Shown: one piece after another, positions 1 to 9,584 of the stretch
Numbering within the stretch: position 1 is the first letter of the stretch
Layout of the letters: every line of letters begins with the position of its first letter
NCBI GenBank assembly: GCA_029879645.1
Contig: JAOUPX010000002.1
Span: 1 to 62,271 of the forward strand
Direction: 5' to 3'
Source: Nitrospinota bacterium
GTDB lineage: Bacteria > Nitrospinota > Nitrospinia > Nitrospinales > Nitrospinaceae
DNA: 62,271 nucleotides
Program-made: the position numbers and the translations under genes
The notes under the pieces: generated by a model
Database searches by the model: none
What the model saw: the letters and a program-made list of their open reading frames with translations, nothing else
Told to the model about the DNA's origin: nothing

Positions 1-105
1 GCCGACCTGGAGCCACAGCGTGTCCAGTCCCGCCATCGGCACTTCGGGGATTTTGTCGATTTGGGGTTCCTGTTCCGGAACCGGTATGTGCGGCGCAAGA
101 TTCAT
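1..105 (-). CDS. N-terminus of a protein running off the window, possibly radical SAM
   Basis: Reverse complement from the ATG at 105 reads MNLAPHIPVPEQEPQIDKIPEVPMAGLDTLWLQVG, open to the window edge. The 'LWLQVG' segment resembles the strand preceding CxxxCxxC in radical SAM proteins; the cluster itself lies outside the window. Confidence 0.45.
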   Translation of the reverse strand, partial: MNLAPHIPVPEQEPQIDKIPEVPMAGLDTLWLQVG

Positions 106-217
106 GGATCCAGCCTATCAGAAATAACGATTCAAGTTCAACCGGTAACGGTAAATATTGAAAAACCGGCTGGGGATTGGTCGTGAGATTTATTAAAAAC
201 TTACAGGAAATCCGGGT

Positions 218-1339
218 TTATAACCCGGCGGATTCGTAGGAGTCGCTGACGTTTTTGATGCGCAGTTTGCGGCGCAGGGCGGCGAAGCCTTCGGACGCGG
301 TTTTGCCGAGGGTGGATTGATACACCGGCCGTTGGGCGAGGCGGGCGGCCGCCGGTTTTTCAAGGTAGAACGATGTGTCCAGCGGGCTGATCCAGCCTTC
401 CGCCGGGTACAGCCATTTCAAGTTGAGTTTTTCCTTCTGTGCAGTCTTGTGGAGATGATCCACCACCTTCCGCACTTCCTGCAGGTCGTCTTGCAAGTGA
501 AACCCCTGCTCCGGAAATTTGATCAGCGGCACGATGCCCTGTTTCGACAGGGCGGTGATTTTTTCCAGCAGAGGCTGCGGATGTTTGCAATCCAGCGCCA
601 GTTCGGTGGACACGGTGCCGGGACCGAACACTCCCGCCGCATATTCGAGGCCCTTCATGCCCTGCTTGGCGGAAATCGCATCCTGCACGGTTCCGTCTTC
701 CGCGTATTGTTCGAGCGGGAAGGAAATCAGATCCACCCCCGCCGCGTAAAACGAATCAATCACTCCCAGGTCGTCCGGCGGGAATCCGCGCAGGGCGACG
801 AACGTCCGGAAATTTTTCTTGATGCTCTGCACCAGCGGCGCAAGGCGGGAGAATCCCCGGTCCTTTTCCGCACAATGGCTCATATTAAGAAGCACGAGAT
901 CGGCAGCCCCTTCCTGAAACGCGGCGCGCACCAGGCTGATGGTGTCCTCCAGGCTCAGGTTCAATTGACGGGTATCGGCCTCAAGATTCAGGTTCAGGTT
1001 GAGGCAGTAGCCGTCGAGCTGGATGAAAGCCGCCGCCGGGTTGCGGATCGCCCGAGGATTCTTTAAAAACTGTGGAGCTGGAACGACGCCGATTTCCAGT
1101 GGGGTATTTCCCCAGTTCAGGGACACCTTATTCTTTTGAACGTCGATCAGGAAGGCGGTGTCCTTGTCCGGATTCACCCGCGCGCGCACAAAAAAGTCCT
1201 CAGCCAGCGAAAGGACGATGGCCTGCCCCTCACCTTCCGGAAACAGGCCGGGGGAGACGAGGTCGTGACTGCGCACATTTTTTCCGAAGGCCACGCCCCG
1301 GTGCAGAAGTTCCAGTTTGAGTTGTCCCAGTGTGTTCAT
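218..1339 (-). CDS. Conserved hypothetical, TIM-barrel/radical-SAM-like without a CxxxCxxC cluster
   Basis: 373 aa ORF directly downstream of mpl. Segments such as GPGTVSTELALDCKHPQPLLEKITALSKQGIVPLIKF resemble the C-terminal half of radical SAM barrels. Confidence 0.7.
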   Translation of the reverse strand: MNTLGQLKLELLHRGVAFGKNVRSHDLVSPGLFPEGEGQAIVLSLAEDFFVRARVNPDKDTAFLIDVQKNKVSLNWGNTPLEIGVVPAPQFLKNPRAIRNPAAAFIQLDGYCLNLNLNLEADTRQLNLSLEDTISLVRAAFQEGAADLVLLNMSHCAEKDRGFSRLAPLVQSIKKNFRTFVALRGFPPDDLGVIDSFYAAGVDLISFPLEQYAEDGTVQDAISAKQGMKGLEYAAGVFGPGTVSTELALDCKHPQPLLEKITALSKQGIVPLIKFPEQGFHLQDDLQEVRKVVDHLHKTAQKEKLNLKWLYPAEGWISPLDTSFYLEKPAAARLAQRPVYQSTLGKTASEGFAALRRKLRIKNVSDSYESAGL

Positions 1340-1340
1340 G

Positions 1341-2744
1341 CTATAAACGGTCCAGCAGTTTTTTGTGAATGCCGTCGAATCCTCCCGAGGACATGATCAT
1401 TACCACGTCTCCGGGTTTTTGATTCTCGACGATGAAATCGATGATCTGATTAACCGAGGGGAAGAACCAGGCTTCGCGGCCTTTGGCCTTGATCGAGTCC
1501 ACGACCTGCCTGGGATCGAGCCGTTCCTCCTCTTTTAATTTTTCCGGCGCGAACAGATCGGCAATGATTGTCCGGTCCGCCAGTTGAAAACTGTCCGGCA
1601 AAGATTCCTCAAACGTTTTGCGTCGCGAGGTGGCCGAGCGCGGCTCGAACACGGCCCAGATGCGGTGACCCGGCCAGGCGTCTTTCACCCCTTCCAGCGT
1701 CAGGTGAATGGCCGTGGGGTGATGCGCAAAATCGTCGATCACCGTCACCCCGTTTTTTTCGCCGACCACTTCCTGTCTGCGCTTGACGCCTTTGAACTCC
1801 TTCAGGCCTTTCGCCACGGCATCCGCCGATAAACCGCACTTGAGGGCCAGAGCCGTCACCGCCGCGCAGTTGAGTATGTTGTGCCGCCCGATCATTGGCA
1901 GGTAAAACTCTCCCACCGCTGTGCCCTTGTGATTCAGTGTGAACCGGCCGTGCCCATCATCAAATGAGTAACCGGCGACCTGCCAGTCGGCTTCATCTGA
2001 AAACCCGTAGGTTTCCACTTCGCATTGGGCGTGGTTAATGACATCTTTCGTGTTTTTATCGGAATATTCCACCAAAAGAAAACCCTTCGGATCGATGATT
2101 TCCATAAATTTCCGGAACGACTCTTTAATGTGGTCGAGGTCCCGGTAGATATCCGCGTGATCGAACTCGATACTGGTCAGAATCGCCGCGTAGGGCCGGT
2201 AGTGCAGAAACTTGGGACCCTTGTCGAAAAAGGCGGTGTCGTATTCGTCGCCTTCGGTGATGAACCAGTCGCCGCCCGGCAGTTTGTGATTGGTGTCGAA
2301 ATTCTTGAGCCAGCCGCCCACCATGAATCCGGGGTTCTGCCCGCAGGCTTCGAATACCCAGCTCAGCAGGGAGGAGGTGGTCGTTTTGCCATGGGTGCCG
2401 GTAACCACCAGCGATTTACGCCCCTCCAGAAAGAAGCGCGACAGCGCCTGCGGCATGGAGATGTAGGGGATGCCCGCCTCCTGTACCGCCACCACCTCCT
2501 CATTGTCCTTTGATACTGCATTGCCGACCACCACCAAGTCGATATCGCCGGTAATGTTTTCTTTCCTGTAGCCGGGTTTGATTGCGATTCCGGCATTTTC
2601 CAGCAGGGTGCTCATCGGGGGATAGACGTTGGCGTCCGACCCCGTCACCGTGTACCCGGCTTTTTGCAGGAGTCCCGCGAGGGAGGCCATTCCGGTCCCG
2701 CAAATGGCTATAATGTATATGGTTTTGATTTCTTTAGAATTCAT
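1341..2744 (-). CDS. mpl: UDP-N-acetylmuramate:L-alanyl-gamma-D-glutamyl-meso-diaminopimelate ligase
   Basis: 467 aa Mur-ligase with N-terminal IAICGTGMASLAGLL, P-loop VTGTHGKTTTSSLLSW and EGDEYDTAFFDKGPKFLHY typical of Mpl. Confidence 0.93.
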   Translation of the reverse strand: MNSKEIKTIYIIAICGTGMASLAGLLQKAGYTVTGSDANVYPPMSTLLENAGIAIKPGYRKENITGDIDLVVVGNAVSKDNEEVVAVQEAGIPYISMPQALSRFFLEGRKSLVVTGTHGKTTTSSLLSWVFEACGQNPGFMVGGWLKNFDTNHKLPGGDWFITEGDEYDTAFFDKGPKFLHYRPYAAILTSIEFDHADIYRDLDHIKESFRKFMEIIDPKGFLLVEYSDKNTKDVINHAQCEVETYGFSDEADWQVAGYSFDDGHGRFTLNHKGTAVGEFYLPMIGRHNILNCAAVTALALKCGLSADAVAKGLKEFKGVKRRQEVVGEKNGVTVIDDFAHHPTAIHLTLEGVKDAWPGHRIWAVFEPRSATSRRKTFEESLPDSFQLADRTIIADLFAPEKLKEEERLDPRQVVDSIKAKGREAWFFPSVNQIIDFIVENQKPGDVVMIMSSGGFDGIHKKLLDRL

Positions 2745-2966
2745 GGGAACCGATAATTGTAGGTTTTACCCGGCTTAAAGTCAATTAGGGACTTTTGAAG
2801 GGACGGGTTGCCCGATGCCGGACTTTCAATCAGGCAAGTCCCTTTTTGGCTGATTTAGTGGTATTGTTATCATGCTGGGTTCATTATAACGTCCGGTTAA
2901 GCAATCGGTCCTCGTTCAATCAGTCAGGAAAGGAATGTAGCGTTGTATGGAAAAGGAGCAGAAAAA

Positions 2967-3361
2967 TGATTAAAGTTGGCGATTACATGAGTACAACCCT
3001 TTATACCACTACCCCGGATGAATACGCGTATAAGGCGGTGGACGAGATGTATAAGAACAAGATCAACGCGCTCCTGGTGAAGGAGAACGGAGATTTTGTC
3101 GGAATGTTCACCAAGACGGACTGGATGATCCTGGTGTTAAAAGGCGAGTGCGATTCCAAGTCGGTCAAGGTTTCCGATTTGATGACCAGGATTAAAAGCT
3201 CCATTGATAGAAACCAGACCATCGCCGAGGCCAGTGTGTTGATGGAAAAAGGCAAGATTCGCCATCTTCCCGTGACGGAAAAGGATAAAATCGTGGGAAT
3301 GTTTTCCGTCAAGGATATGGAGCGGTACTATTTGGGTCTCCACAAAAAAACGGATTTTTAA
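2967..3361 (+). CDS. CBS-domain protein (two CBS motifs)
   Basis: MIKVGDYMSTTLYTTTPDEYAYKAVDEMYKNKINALLV...VSDLMTR...IRHLPVTEKDKIVGMFSVKD. The ORF begins at 2795, but ATG 2967 is the natural start. Confidence 0.85.
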
Positions 3362-3384
3362 AAGCGTGTCAGATCGTGTCGCGT

Positions 3385-4029
3385 TCAGCGAACGAATTGT
3401 TTCAATTCCGCCAAGTCGTCGATGATCCAGTCGGGTTGCGCGGTTTCCAGCGATGCGCGTCCGGCGTGGCCGTAGGTAACCCCGCAAACTTTGACCCCCG
3501 CCCGTTTTGCGGTTTCGACATCCACCAGACTGTCGCCGATCATCAAAGCCTCCTCAGGCCGAACCCCGTGTTGCTTCAGGATATGGCGCAATCCGCCGGG
3601 ATCGGGTTTCTTTTCCGGCATCAAGTCGCCGCCGATGATGGTTGAAAAGGGAGCGCGCCAATCCAGCGCGTCCAGAATCCGCGTGATGAATTGGGTGGGT
3701 TTATTGGACAGGATGGTGTTTTCCTTGCGGGCAAAATGCTGGAGCGTCTCGCGGCAGTTCGGGAACAGGCAGGTCTGGTCCATCAGGTGCGCTTCGTAAT
3801 GTTTCATGAAGACATCGATGGCGCGGGACAGGTCGTCGCATCCCGATCCCTCCAGTGACCGGGTCATCAGGTGGTTCACGCCTTTGCCGATGAAGGTGAA
3901 CAGGGTGTCGCGGTCGAGCGTGCGAAGACCGAGTTCCTCAAGCGTTAGGTTGACCGAATCGGCGATATCCCGTTTGGTATCCACCAGCGTGCCGTCGAAA
4001 TCGAACACCAGCAATTGAAAAGAAGTCAT
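3385..4029 (-). CDS. HAD-family phosphatase, phosphoglycolate phosphatase-like
   Basis: LLVFDFDGTLVDTKRDIADSVN, ILSNKP, IGDSLVDVETAKRAGVKVCGVTYG HAD motifs. Confidence 0.88.
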   Translation of the reverse strand: MTSFQLLVFDFDGTLVDTKRDIADSVNLTLEELGLRTLDRDTLFTFIGKGVNHLMTRSLEGSGCDDLSRAIDVFMKHYEAHLMDQTCLFPNCRETLQHFARKENTILSNKPTQFITRILDALDWRAPFSTIIGGDLMPEKKPDPGGLRHILKQHGVRPEEALMIGDSLVDVETAKRAGVKVCGVTYGHAGRASLETAQPDWIIDDLAELKQFVR

Positions 4030-4070
4030 GGAAGCGATGAGGCGAAAGATTTAAACAAACACGCGAACCG

Positions 4071-4379
4071 TTACTCCATATTAGAGGCGTACCGGTAAGC
4101 CTTGACGATGTTGTCCTTGTCGAACAGGATCACCAGTTCCTTGGATTTGTCCCCGCCCACCGAACTGTAGGCATCAAACTGATAAGTCCACATGGGTTCG
4201 GCATTTCGCATGCCTTCCTTGAAGGGCACGCCGAACCAGTCGAGGATCTGCGACTGGGTGGTGATTCCGTTATAGATGTCTTCGACATGGGCCGTGGGAA
4301 AATTCTTGCCTGTCGATCCGCACCCGGACAGAACCAGTGTGAGGAACAATGCGGAAATAAGGGAAACGAAACGCTTCAT
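4071..4379 (-). CDS. BamE/SmpA-like small lipoprotein
   Basis: Start at MKRFVSLISALFLTLVLSGCGS (lipobox LSGC), then an ITTQSQILDWFGVP motif and an Asp/Lys-rich C-terminus. The longer 4071-4691 ORF is probably over-extended. Confidence 0.7.
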   Translation of the reverse strand: MKRFVSLISALFLTLVLSGCGSTGKNFPTAHVEDIYNGITTQSQILDWFGVPFKEGMRNAEPMWTYQFDAYSSVGGDKSKELVILFDKDNIVKAYRYASNME

Positions 4380-4558
4380 GCCAAACCTCCAGGGATAGGG
4401 ATTGAATATTTTTATGCAAACCTGTAGAAAGGTTACCGTATGCGGGTGGCCGGTCAGCGTGTCGCTGGACTTATTTATTAATGGCGCCCGATAACCATCG
4501 ATTGTCGTTCGCCGTCTGCAGGCTCCCCCTCCGGGCAGGAGCAGTTTAGCAAATTGGA

Positions 4559-5623
4559 GTGCAAATGTGTAATTCCTCCTCCATTCATTCTCAGCGATTT
4601 TCCTGTGCATTGATTTTATTGATATTATCCCTCTGCGCGGGCATGGGGTGTGTCTCCGGCCCGGCACCCTACGGGGAAATCGAGCCGCCACCGCCGCAAG
4701 CCGGACCCGTTTCCGTATCCGAAGAATGGGAGCCCGACGGCTACATCGATCCCATGCCGCCCCTGCCGGCCAAGGGATATTTCCTGAAAGAACTGGCGAA
4801 GGACGTTTATTTTTTCTCCAACGGCGTCTACAACAACCTGTTCATCGTCACATCCGAGGGAGTGATCCTCACCGATCCCATTCGCGGCGCGGGTCCCCTG
4901 CTGAAAAAAGCCATGGGAGAGGTGACAACGTTTCCCGTCAAGATCATGATCTACACTCACCCGCATTTGGATCACATCGGCGACGCGTCCCTGTTTGCGG
5001 AGAACGGGGTTCAGATCATCGCTCACAAGGAAACGCAGAAACTTTTGCAGCGGTACAGGGATTCGGCACGACCGGTGCCGCACATCACGTTTGGCGAGAA
5101 ATCGGTTATCGAGCTGGGCGGCGTGCGGGTCGACCTGATTTATCCCGGCGAAGGTCACGGCGAGGGCAATACCATGCTCTACCTGCCGCAGAAAAAGATT
5201 CTCATGTTCGTCGACGTGGCCACGCCGAAGTCGGTGCCGTTCAAAAATTTTGCCACGGTCGATATCTACGGACAGGTGGTGGGATTGAAACGCGCCCTGC
5301 AGTTGGATTTCGAAACCTATGTTGCCGGACACCTGCACCGTCCCGGCACGCGCGAGGAGATGGAGGAGGTGCTTAAATATTATATGGCCGTCAAACGAGC
5401 CAATGCCGAGGCGATGCGGCGGGTCGATATCCGTGAAGTGATGCGAAGTTCGCGGTCGAAAGACATCGAACGCAAAATGGGGGAATATTACGAAGCGGTG
5501 GCCGAGGAATGCTATCGTTTACTGAAACCCGAATGGAAGCCGCGCCTGATGGGATTCGAAGCCTTCACCCGCGGCCACTGCGACACCTGGACCGCCTACC
5601 ACCGTACCCATAAGGCCCCTTAA
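4559..5623 (+). CDS. MBL-fold metallo-hydrolase, secreted/lipoprotein
   Basis: N-terminal signal with lipobox-like LCAGMGC; THPHLDHIGDASLF metal-binding motif; AGHLHRPGTREEMEEV. Confidence 0.85.
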   Translation: MQMCNSSSIHSQRFSCALILLILSLCAGMGCVSGPAPYGEIEPPPPQAGPVSVSEEWEPDGYIDPMPPLPAKGYFLKELAKDVYFFSNGVYNNLFIVTSEGVILTDPIRGAGPLLKKAMGEVTTFPVKIMIYTHPHLDHIGDASLFAENGVQIIAHKETQKLLQRYRDSARPVPHITFGEKSVIELGGVRVDLIYPGEGHGEGNTMLYLPQKKILMFVDVATPKSVPFKNFATVDIYGQVVGLKRALQLDFETYVAGHLHRPGTREEMEEVLKYYMAVKRANAEAMRRVDIREVMRSSRSKDIERKMGEYYEAVAEECYRLLKPEWKPRLMGFEAFTRGHCDTWTAYHRTHKAP

Positions 5624-5672
5624 CCGGCAAAGCGCCAGCAGATTCCTTTCACCACAGAGGGCACAGAGAAAA

Positions 5673-5706
5673 AACTCCCCCTTTGTGAAGGGGGCTGGGG
5701 GGATTT
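5673..5706 (+). repeat. Dispersed 34-bp repeat, copy A
   Basis: AACTCCCCCTTTGTGAAGGGGGCTGGGGGGATTT; 33/34 identical to the reverse complement of 26231-26264. Confidence 0.85.
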
Positions 5707-5713
5707 GGTTTTG

Positions 5714-5977
5714 TTATCCGAAGTAACCTCTTATATCAAAATAACTCACTAACCCTACCAAACCCAAAGCCGCGCTAGAAGCCATTCCAAATTTGAGCAA
5801 AATAGATTTTGATTTTTTGAGGAGAAAGAATAACCATAAATATAAAAGAAAGGCCACCAATCCGCTGATAAAGGCACCTAACGCCATATCGCCATAATCT
5901 GGGCTGGCGGCAGTCGTGAAAACAAACTGAGCAAGTTGAAAGAAAACAGCTAAAAAGCCTATGATATATTTTTTCAT
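5714..5977 (-). CDS. Small membrane protein, hypothetical
   Basis: 87 aa with several hydrophobic segments, tandem with two similar-sized ORFs. Confidence 0.45.
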   Translation of the reverse strand: MKKYIIGFLAVFFQLAQFVFTTAASPDYGDMALGAFISGLVAFLLYLWLFFLLKKSKSILLKFGMASSAALGLVGLVSYFDIRGYFG

Positions 5978-5987
5978 TTCGGCAGGT

Positions 5988-6221
5988 TCAAGTCGTGAGG
6001 TGAAGGTATAGGTAATAAATCAATACTAACTCAGCAAGCATGAAGGCGAGAGATGTCAGAATATCAAAAGCGGCACTAAAAGTATTTGACTGCTTCCACT
6101 CTAGAAAACATTTCTTTCGGTATTTTCCGGAAAGCAGAAATGCCCAGCCACGATATAGCCAAGGTATGCCCGAGTTGATTTCGCCTGCGATTTCAAAAAT
6201 TTCCCACATAAGAATATTCAA
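5988..6221 (-). CDS. Small membrane-associated protein, hypothetical
   Basis: 77 aa ORF with C-terminal hydrophobic segment, immediately 3' of the 6222-6485 ORF. Confidence 0.4.
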   Translation of the reverse strand: MNILMWEIFEIAGEINSGIPWLYRGWAFLLSGKYRKKCFLEWKQSNTFSAAFDILTSLAFMLAELVLIYYLYLHLTT

Positions 6222-6485
6222 TTAGCCGGAAGCGCCGAAAGCAAAAAAAGCCGCCTCTCCGAGATACAGCAACCCCGCCACACCTATCCTGACTCTATTA
6301 AGAACTTTTCTCTGGCTTTCATCCCGGTTGAATAGCAGAGGAATTCCCAAAAGAAACATGGCAAGAAGAATTAAAACGACCCCGTCAATTGTATCAATAA
6401 CAGACTCCAAAGGATAAAGAGGTACCCAAAGGAGTGCCCAGAGAATTGGGGATAATAGGACATAGAGTTCTTTCAAGAGTTTCAT
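6222..6485 (-). CDS. Small membrane protein, hypothetical
   Basis: 87 aa with three hydrophobic stretches. Confidence 0.45.
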   Translation of the reverse strand: MKLLKELYVLLSPILWALLWVPLYPLESVIDTIDGVVLILLAMFLLGIPLLFNRDESQRKVLNRVRIGVAGLLYLGEAAFFAFGASG

Positions 6486-6865
6486 TATTTTTAGTATGCC
6501 CGAAAAATCTCTAAATAAAAAATCAAAATAAGCCAGAGAAATTTGCTCCAGCGTTACACTGGCGAAGGTTCGGAAGTGGGCCTATATTATAGATGGGAAG
6601 GGTGGGAGAATGCCCTTTCTCAGAGTTAAACTTGGATTTGCTTTTATCCCATGCGGTGGATGCCATCGTAGGGAAAACGAATATACCGGCGGAATAGGTC
6701 ATCGGGAATGTTGGCCGTAGAATAAAGAGAGTCCGTGCCGGAAGGTTCTCAGGGTTGTAACAGCCAGCCTGCACGACTCCATCCCGCTGGAATTTTTTGT
6801 TTTTAAAAGAACCTGTCACAGTTGCACTTCGGGCAAAAGGCTAACCTGCTAATTCTGTAGCCTGT

Positions 6866-7876
6866 CTAAGTGCTTTGCGAGGCGGGATACAGCTCAAGGA
6901 TGGTGGGGACGTGGGTGTGGGAGTGGGGGGGCATGCGGCCGCCGAGATGGGTTACCACCTGCGCCGCGCAATAGGAACCGAGAATTGCCGATTCTTTCAA
7001 GTCATGATTGTGAATCAGTCCGTACAGTGCTCCGGCGGCGTAGAGATCGCCCGCGCCGGTGGTATCGACCGGCTTCACTTGAAACGGGTTGATATGAATT
7101 TTAGGATGTTGTGAGTTGGCGGCCCATGAGCCTTCCGCGCCGCGTGTCATGAACAGCGTATCGACCATCCCCTTCAATTCGGCGAAGGCGGGTTCGTCTT
7201 TGTCTTCACCGGTCATGGCCCGCGCCTCGACATTGTTGCAGAACAGGATGTCCACCTTCCAGCGGATGAAATCGATCAGCGATTCCTTGTAGGTATTGAC
7301 GACAAATGCGTCGCTTAAAGTGAACGCGACCGGGATGCCGGCCTGCCGCGCGGCATCGGCCATTTTCATGGCGGCGGCGCGGGTTTCGTCGCCCGTCCAC
7401 AGGTAGCCTTCGATGTATGTGGCGCGCGCACTTTTGACAATGGTTTCGTCCACGTTGTCGGGGTGCAGTTCCGACGAAATACCGAGGTGCGTGAGCATGG
7501 TGCGTTCGCTGTCCGGCGTGATGAGGATCAGGCAGGTGCCGGTGCCGTCGGTTTTCGAGTCCGGACCGGGAAAACCGACGCCGCAGTCTTTCATGTCTTC
7601 CGTATAATGCTTGCCGAAGGTATCCTCGGCGACGCGGCCCAGGTAATACCCTTTGCCGCCGAGCGCTGAAAAGCCGTGAATGGTGTTGGCGGCGGATCCG
7701 CCGGAGACGATCTTTTGGGTATGGCTGGAGATTTGTTTTAAAATCTGGTCCTGGTTCTCCTTGGTGGACAGCGTCATGCCGCCCTTGGTGATCTCCAGGG
7801 TGCGCACCAGGCCGTCCGAAACCTGCACCTCAATATCCACCAACGCATTGCCGATACCCACCAGATCGTAGCTCAT
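6866..7876 (-). CDS. PfkB-family sugar/nucleoside kinase (adenosine kinase-like)
   Basis: GGSAANTIHGFSALGG and DTTGAGDLYAAGALYG signatures. Confidence 0.9.
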   Translation of the reverse strand: MSYDLVGIGNALVDIEVQVSDGLVRTLEITKGGMTLSTKENQDQILKQISSHTQKIVSGGSAANTIHGFSALGGKGYYLGRVAEDTFGKHYTEDMKDCGVGFPGPDSKTDGTGTCLILITPDSERTMLTHLGISSELHPDNVDETIVKSARATYIEGYLWTGDETRAAAMKMADAARQAGIPVAFTLSDAFVVNTYKESLIDFIRWKVDILFCNNVEARAMTGEDKDEPAFAELKGMVDTLFMTRGAEGSWAANSQHPKIHINPFQVKPVDTTGAGDLYAAGALYGLIHNHDLKESAILGSYCAAQVVTHLGGRMPPHSHTHVPTILELYPASQST

Positions 7877-8039
7877 CTTGTTTTCCGTATTGAGAAAAGG
7901 TGATTTATAAGACGGGCGACCTTACCATCATCAAAATGGTTCCGTCAAGCCTCCCTGTCAAGGAGTTGAGAGGGAAGCATACGGGGTGTGACGGAAATTG
8001 TCAATTGCATTGAAATTATTAGGCTTGTACAATTTAAAG

Positions 8040-9584
8040 ATGATCTTCAATGCGATCCAAAGAGTTTTGTTTCTCGTTTTTCTCGGGGCGGTGCAATGTT
8101 TTATGCCGAATCCGGGGTTTGCTGAGGACGTGGAACCAGAAACCGATCCGGCTATTGCGCGATTTCAGAGCGCGGTGGATTCGATTCTGACGCAGTCCTG
8201 CCAGAATGGCCTGCGTGCCGGCGCCAAGTTTTATTCGCTGGATCGCCAGCAGGTGATTTATTCCCGCAACAGCGATCGTCTGTTCACCCCCGCCTCGAAC
8301 ATGAAGATGTTCACTTCGGCGATGGCCCTCAAGAAGGTTGGGCCGGATTACCGTTTTCACACCCGCCTGTACACCAACGGAACCATTAAAGGTTCCGTCC
8401 TCAAGGGCGATCTTTACATCAAAGGTTTCGGCGACCCAAGTCTGGTGACGGAGCAGATGTGGATTCTGGTGAATGAGTTGAAAAATATACCGCTCACCCA
8501 AATCGAGGGAAGCATCATTGCCGACAACAGTTATTTCGATGGCCAGGGGAAACCGATAACCTGGAAGTCTTATCAAGGGTCTGAAGCCTATCTGGCTCCG
8601 ACCGGAGCGTTATCGTTTAATTTTAATACGGTGACGGTTCATGTCGAGCCGGGGGATCTGCCGGGAGAAAAACCGACGGTCGTGGTGGATCCGGATCTGG
8701 ATTATTTCCGTATACGCAATAAAGCGGTGACTACCGAGAATCAACGGAGCCGGCGTAAGTTGATCGTGACCCGCCTGGAGCGCAAAAACCACGATGAGAT
8801 TGTGGTGAAGGGTCGGCTTCCAAAAAATGTGGCCCGCAAGAAGTTTTATCTGAATATTACCGACCCGCAGATGTACACCGCATCCGCCTTCAAACGGTTT
8901 CTCAATCAGGCCGGGGTGCGGGTAACGGGAGAGGTGAAGCGGGGACTGGTGCCCACCGGCGCCACGCTGGTGCTGGATCATGAATCGCCGCCGCTGGGGA
9001 GGATTCTGCGGGGCCTCAATAAGTTCAGCAATAACTTTATTGCCGAACAGATTCTGAAAACCCTCGGGGCACAGTTCATCAGTGAACCGGGAACCACGGA
9101 GAACGGTGTTCAATTACTCCAGGAATACATGCAGGAACTGGGTTATTCCCCGGAACAATTCAACATGGTCGATGGCTCCGGGTTGTCCAAGGCCAATCGG
9201 GTCACACCCGATCAGGTGATCGCTCTGCTGGAGGATGCACACTCAGACCTGAGTATATTTCCCGAGTTTATTTCCGCCCTGGGGGTGATGGGCCTTGACG
9301 GCAGCGTGATAGATCGGATGGATCACAACAAGGATGCGCAGAAAATTCGTGTTAAAACCGGAACACTCAACCACGTCAGCGCGTTGTCCGGGTACTTTCA
9401 ATCGCAGGATGGCGAACGGTTTGCATTTTCAATTTTGTTGAACGATGTGAGATGTTCCAACGGCAAGGCGACAAAACTGGAGGATGATATTATGGAGATC
9501 GCCCTGAAGTTTCAGCGAGAGGAAAAAGCTGTAGAAGAGGAGCCTCAGATTCAGTTCGGCGGCGGAATTCTGAAGCAGGACTAG
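8040..9584 (+). CDS. dacB: D-alanyl-D-alanine carboxypeptidase/endopeptidase (PBP4-type)
   Basis: Signal peptide; FTPASNMKMFTSAMAL (SxxK), VDGSGLSKANRV (SxN-type), VKTGTLNHVSALSGYF (KTG). Confidence 0.92.
   Translation: MIFNAIQRVLFLVFLGAVQCFMPNPGFAEDVEPETDPAIARFQSAVDSILTQSCQNGLRAGAKFYSLDRQQVIYSRNSDRLFTPASNMKMFTSAMALKKVGPDYRFHTRLYTNGTIKGSVLKGDLYIKGFGDPSLVTEQMWILVNELKNIPLTQIEGSIIADNSYFDGQGKPITWKSYQGSEAYLAPTGALSFNFNTVTVHVEPGDLPGEKPTVVVDPDLDYFRIRNKAVTTENQRSRRKLIVTRLERKNHDEIVVKGRLPKNVARKKFYLNITDPQMYTASAFKRFLNQAGVRVTGEVKRGLVPTGATLVLDHESPPLGRILRGLNKFSNNFIAEQILKTLGAQFISEPGTTENGVQLLQEYMQELGYSPEQFNMVDGSGLSKANRVTPDQVIALLEDAHSDLSIFPEFISALGVMGLDGSVIDRMDHNKDAQKIRVKTGTLNHVSALSGYFQSQDGERFAFSILLNDVRCSNGKATKLEDDIMEIALKFQREEKAVEEEPQIQFGGGILKQD

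Noticed and set aside
6523-6819. 98-aa minus-strand ORF
   Set aside because: Low-complexity, no RBS or domain; likely intergenic.
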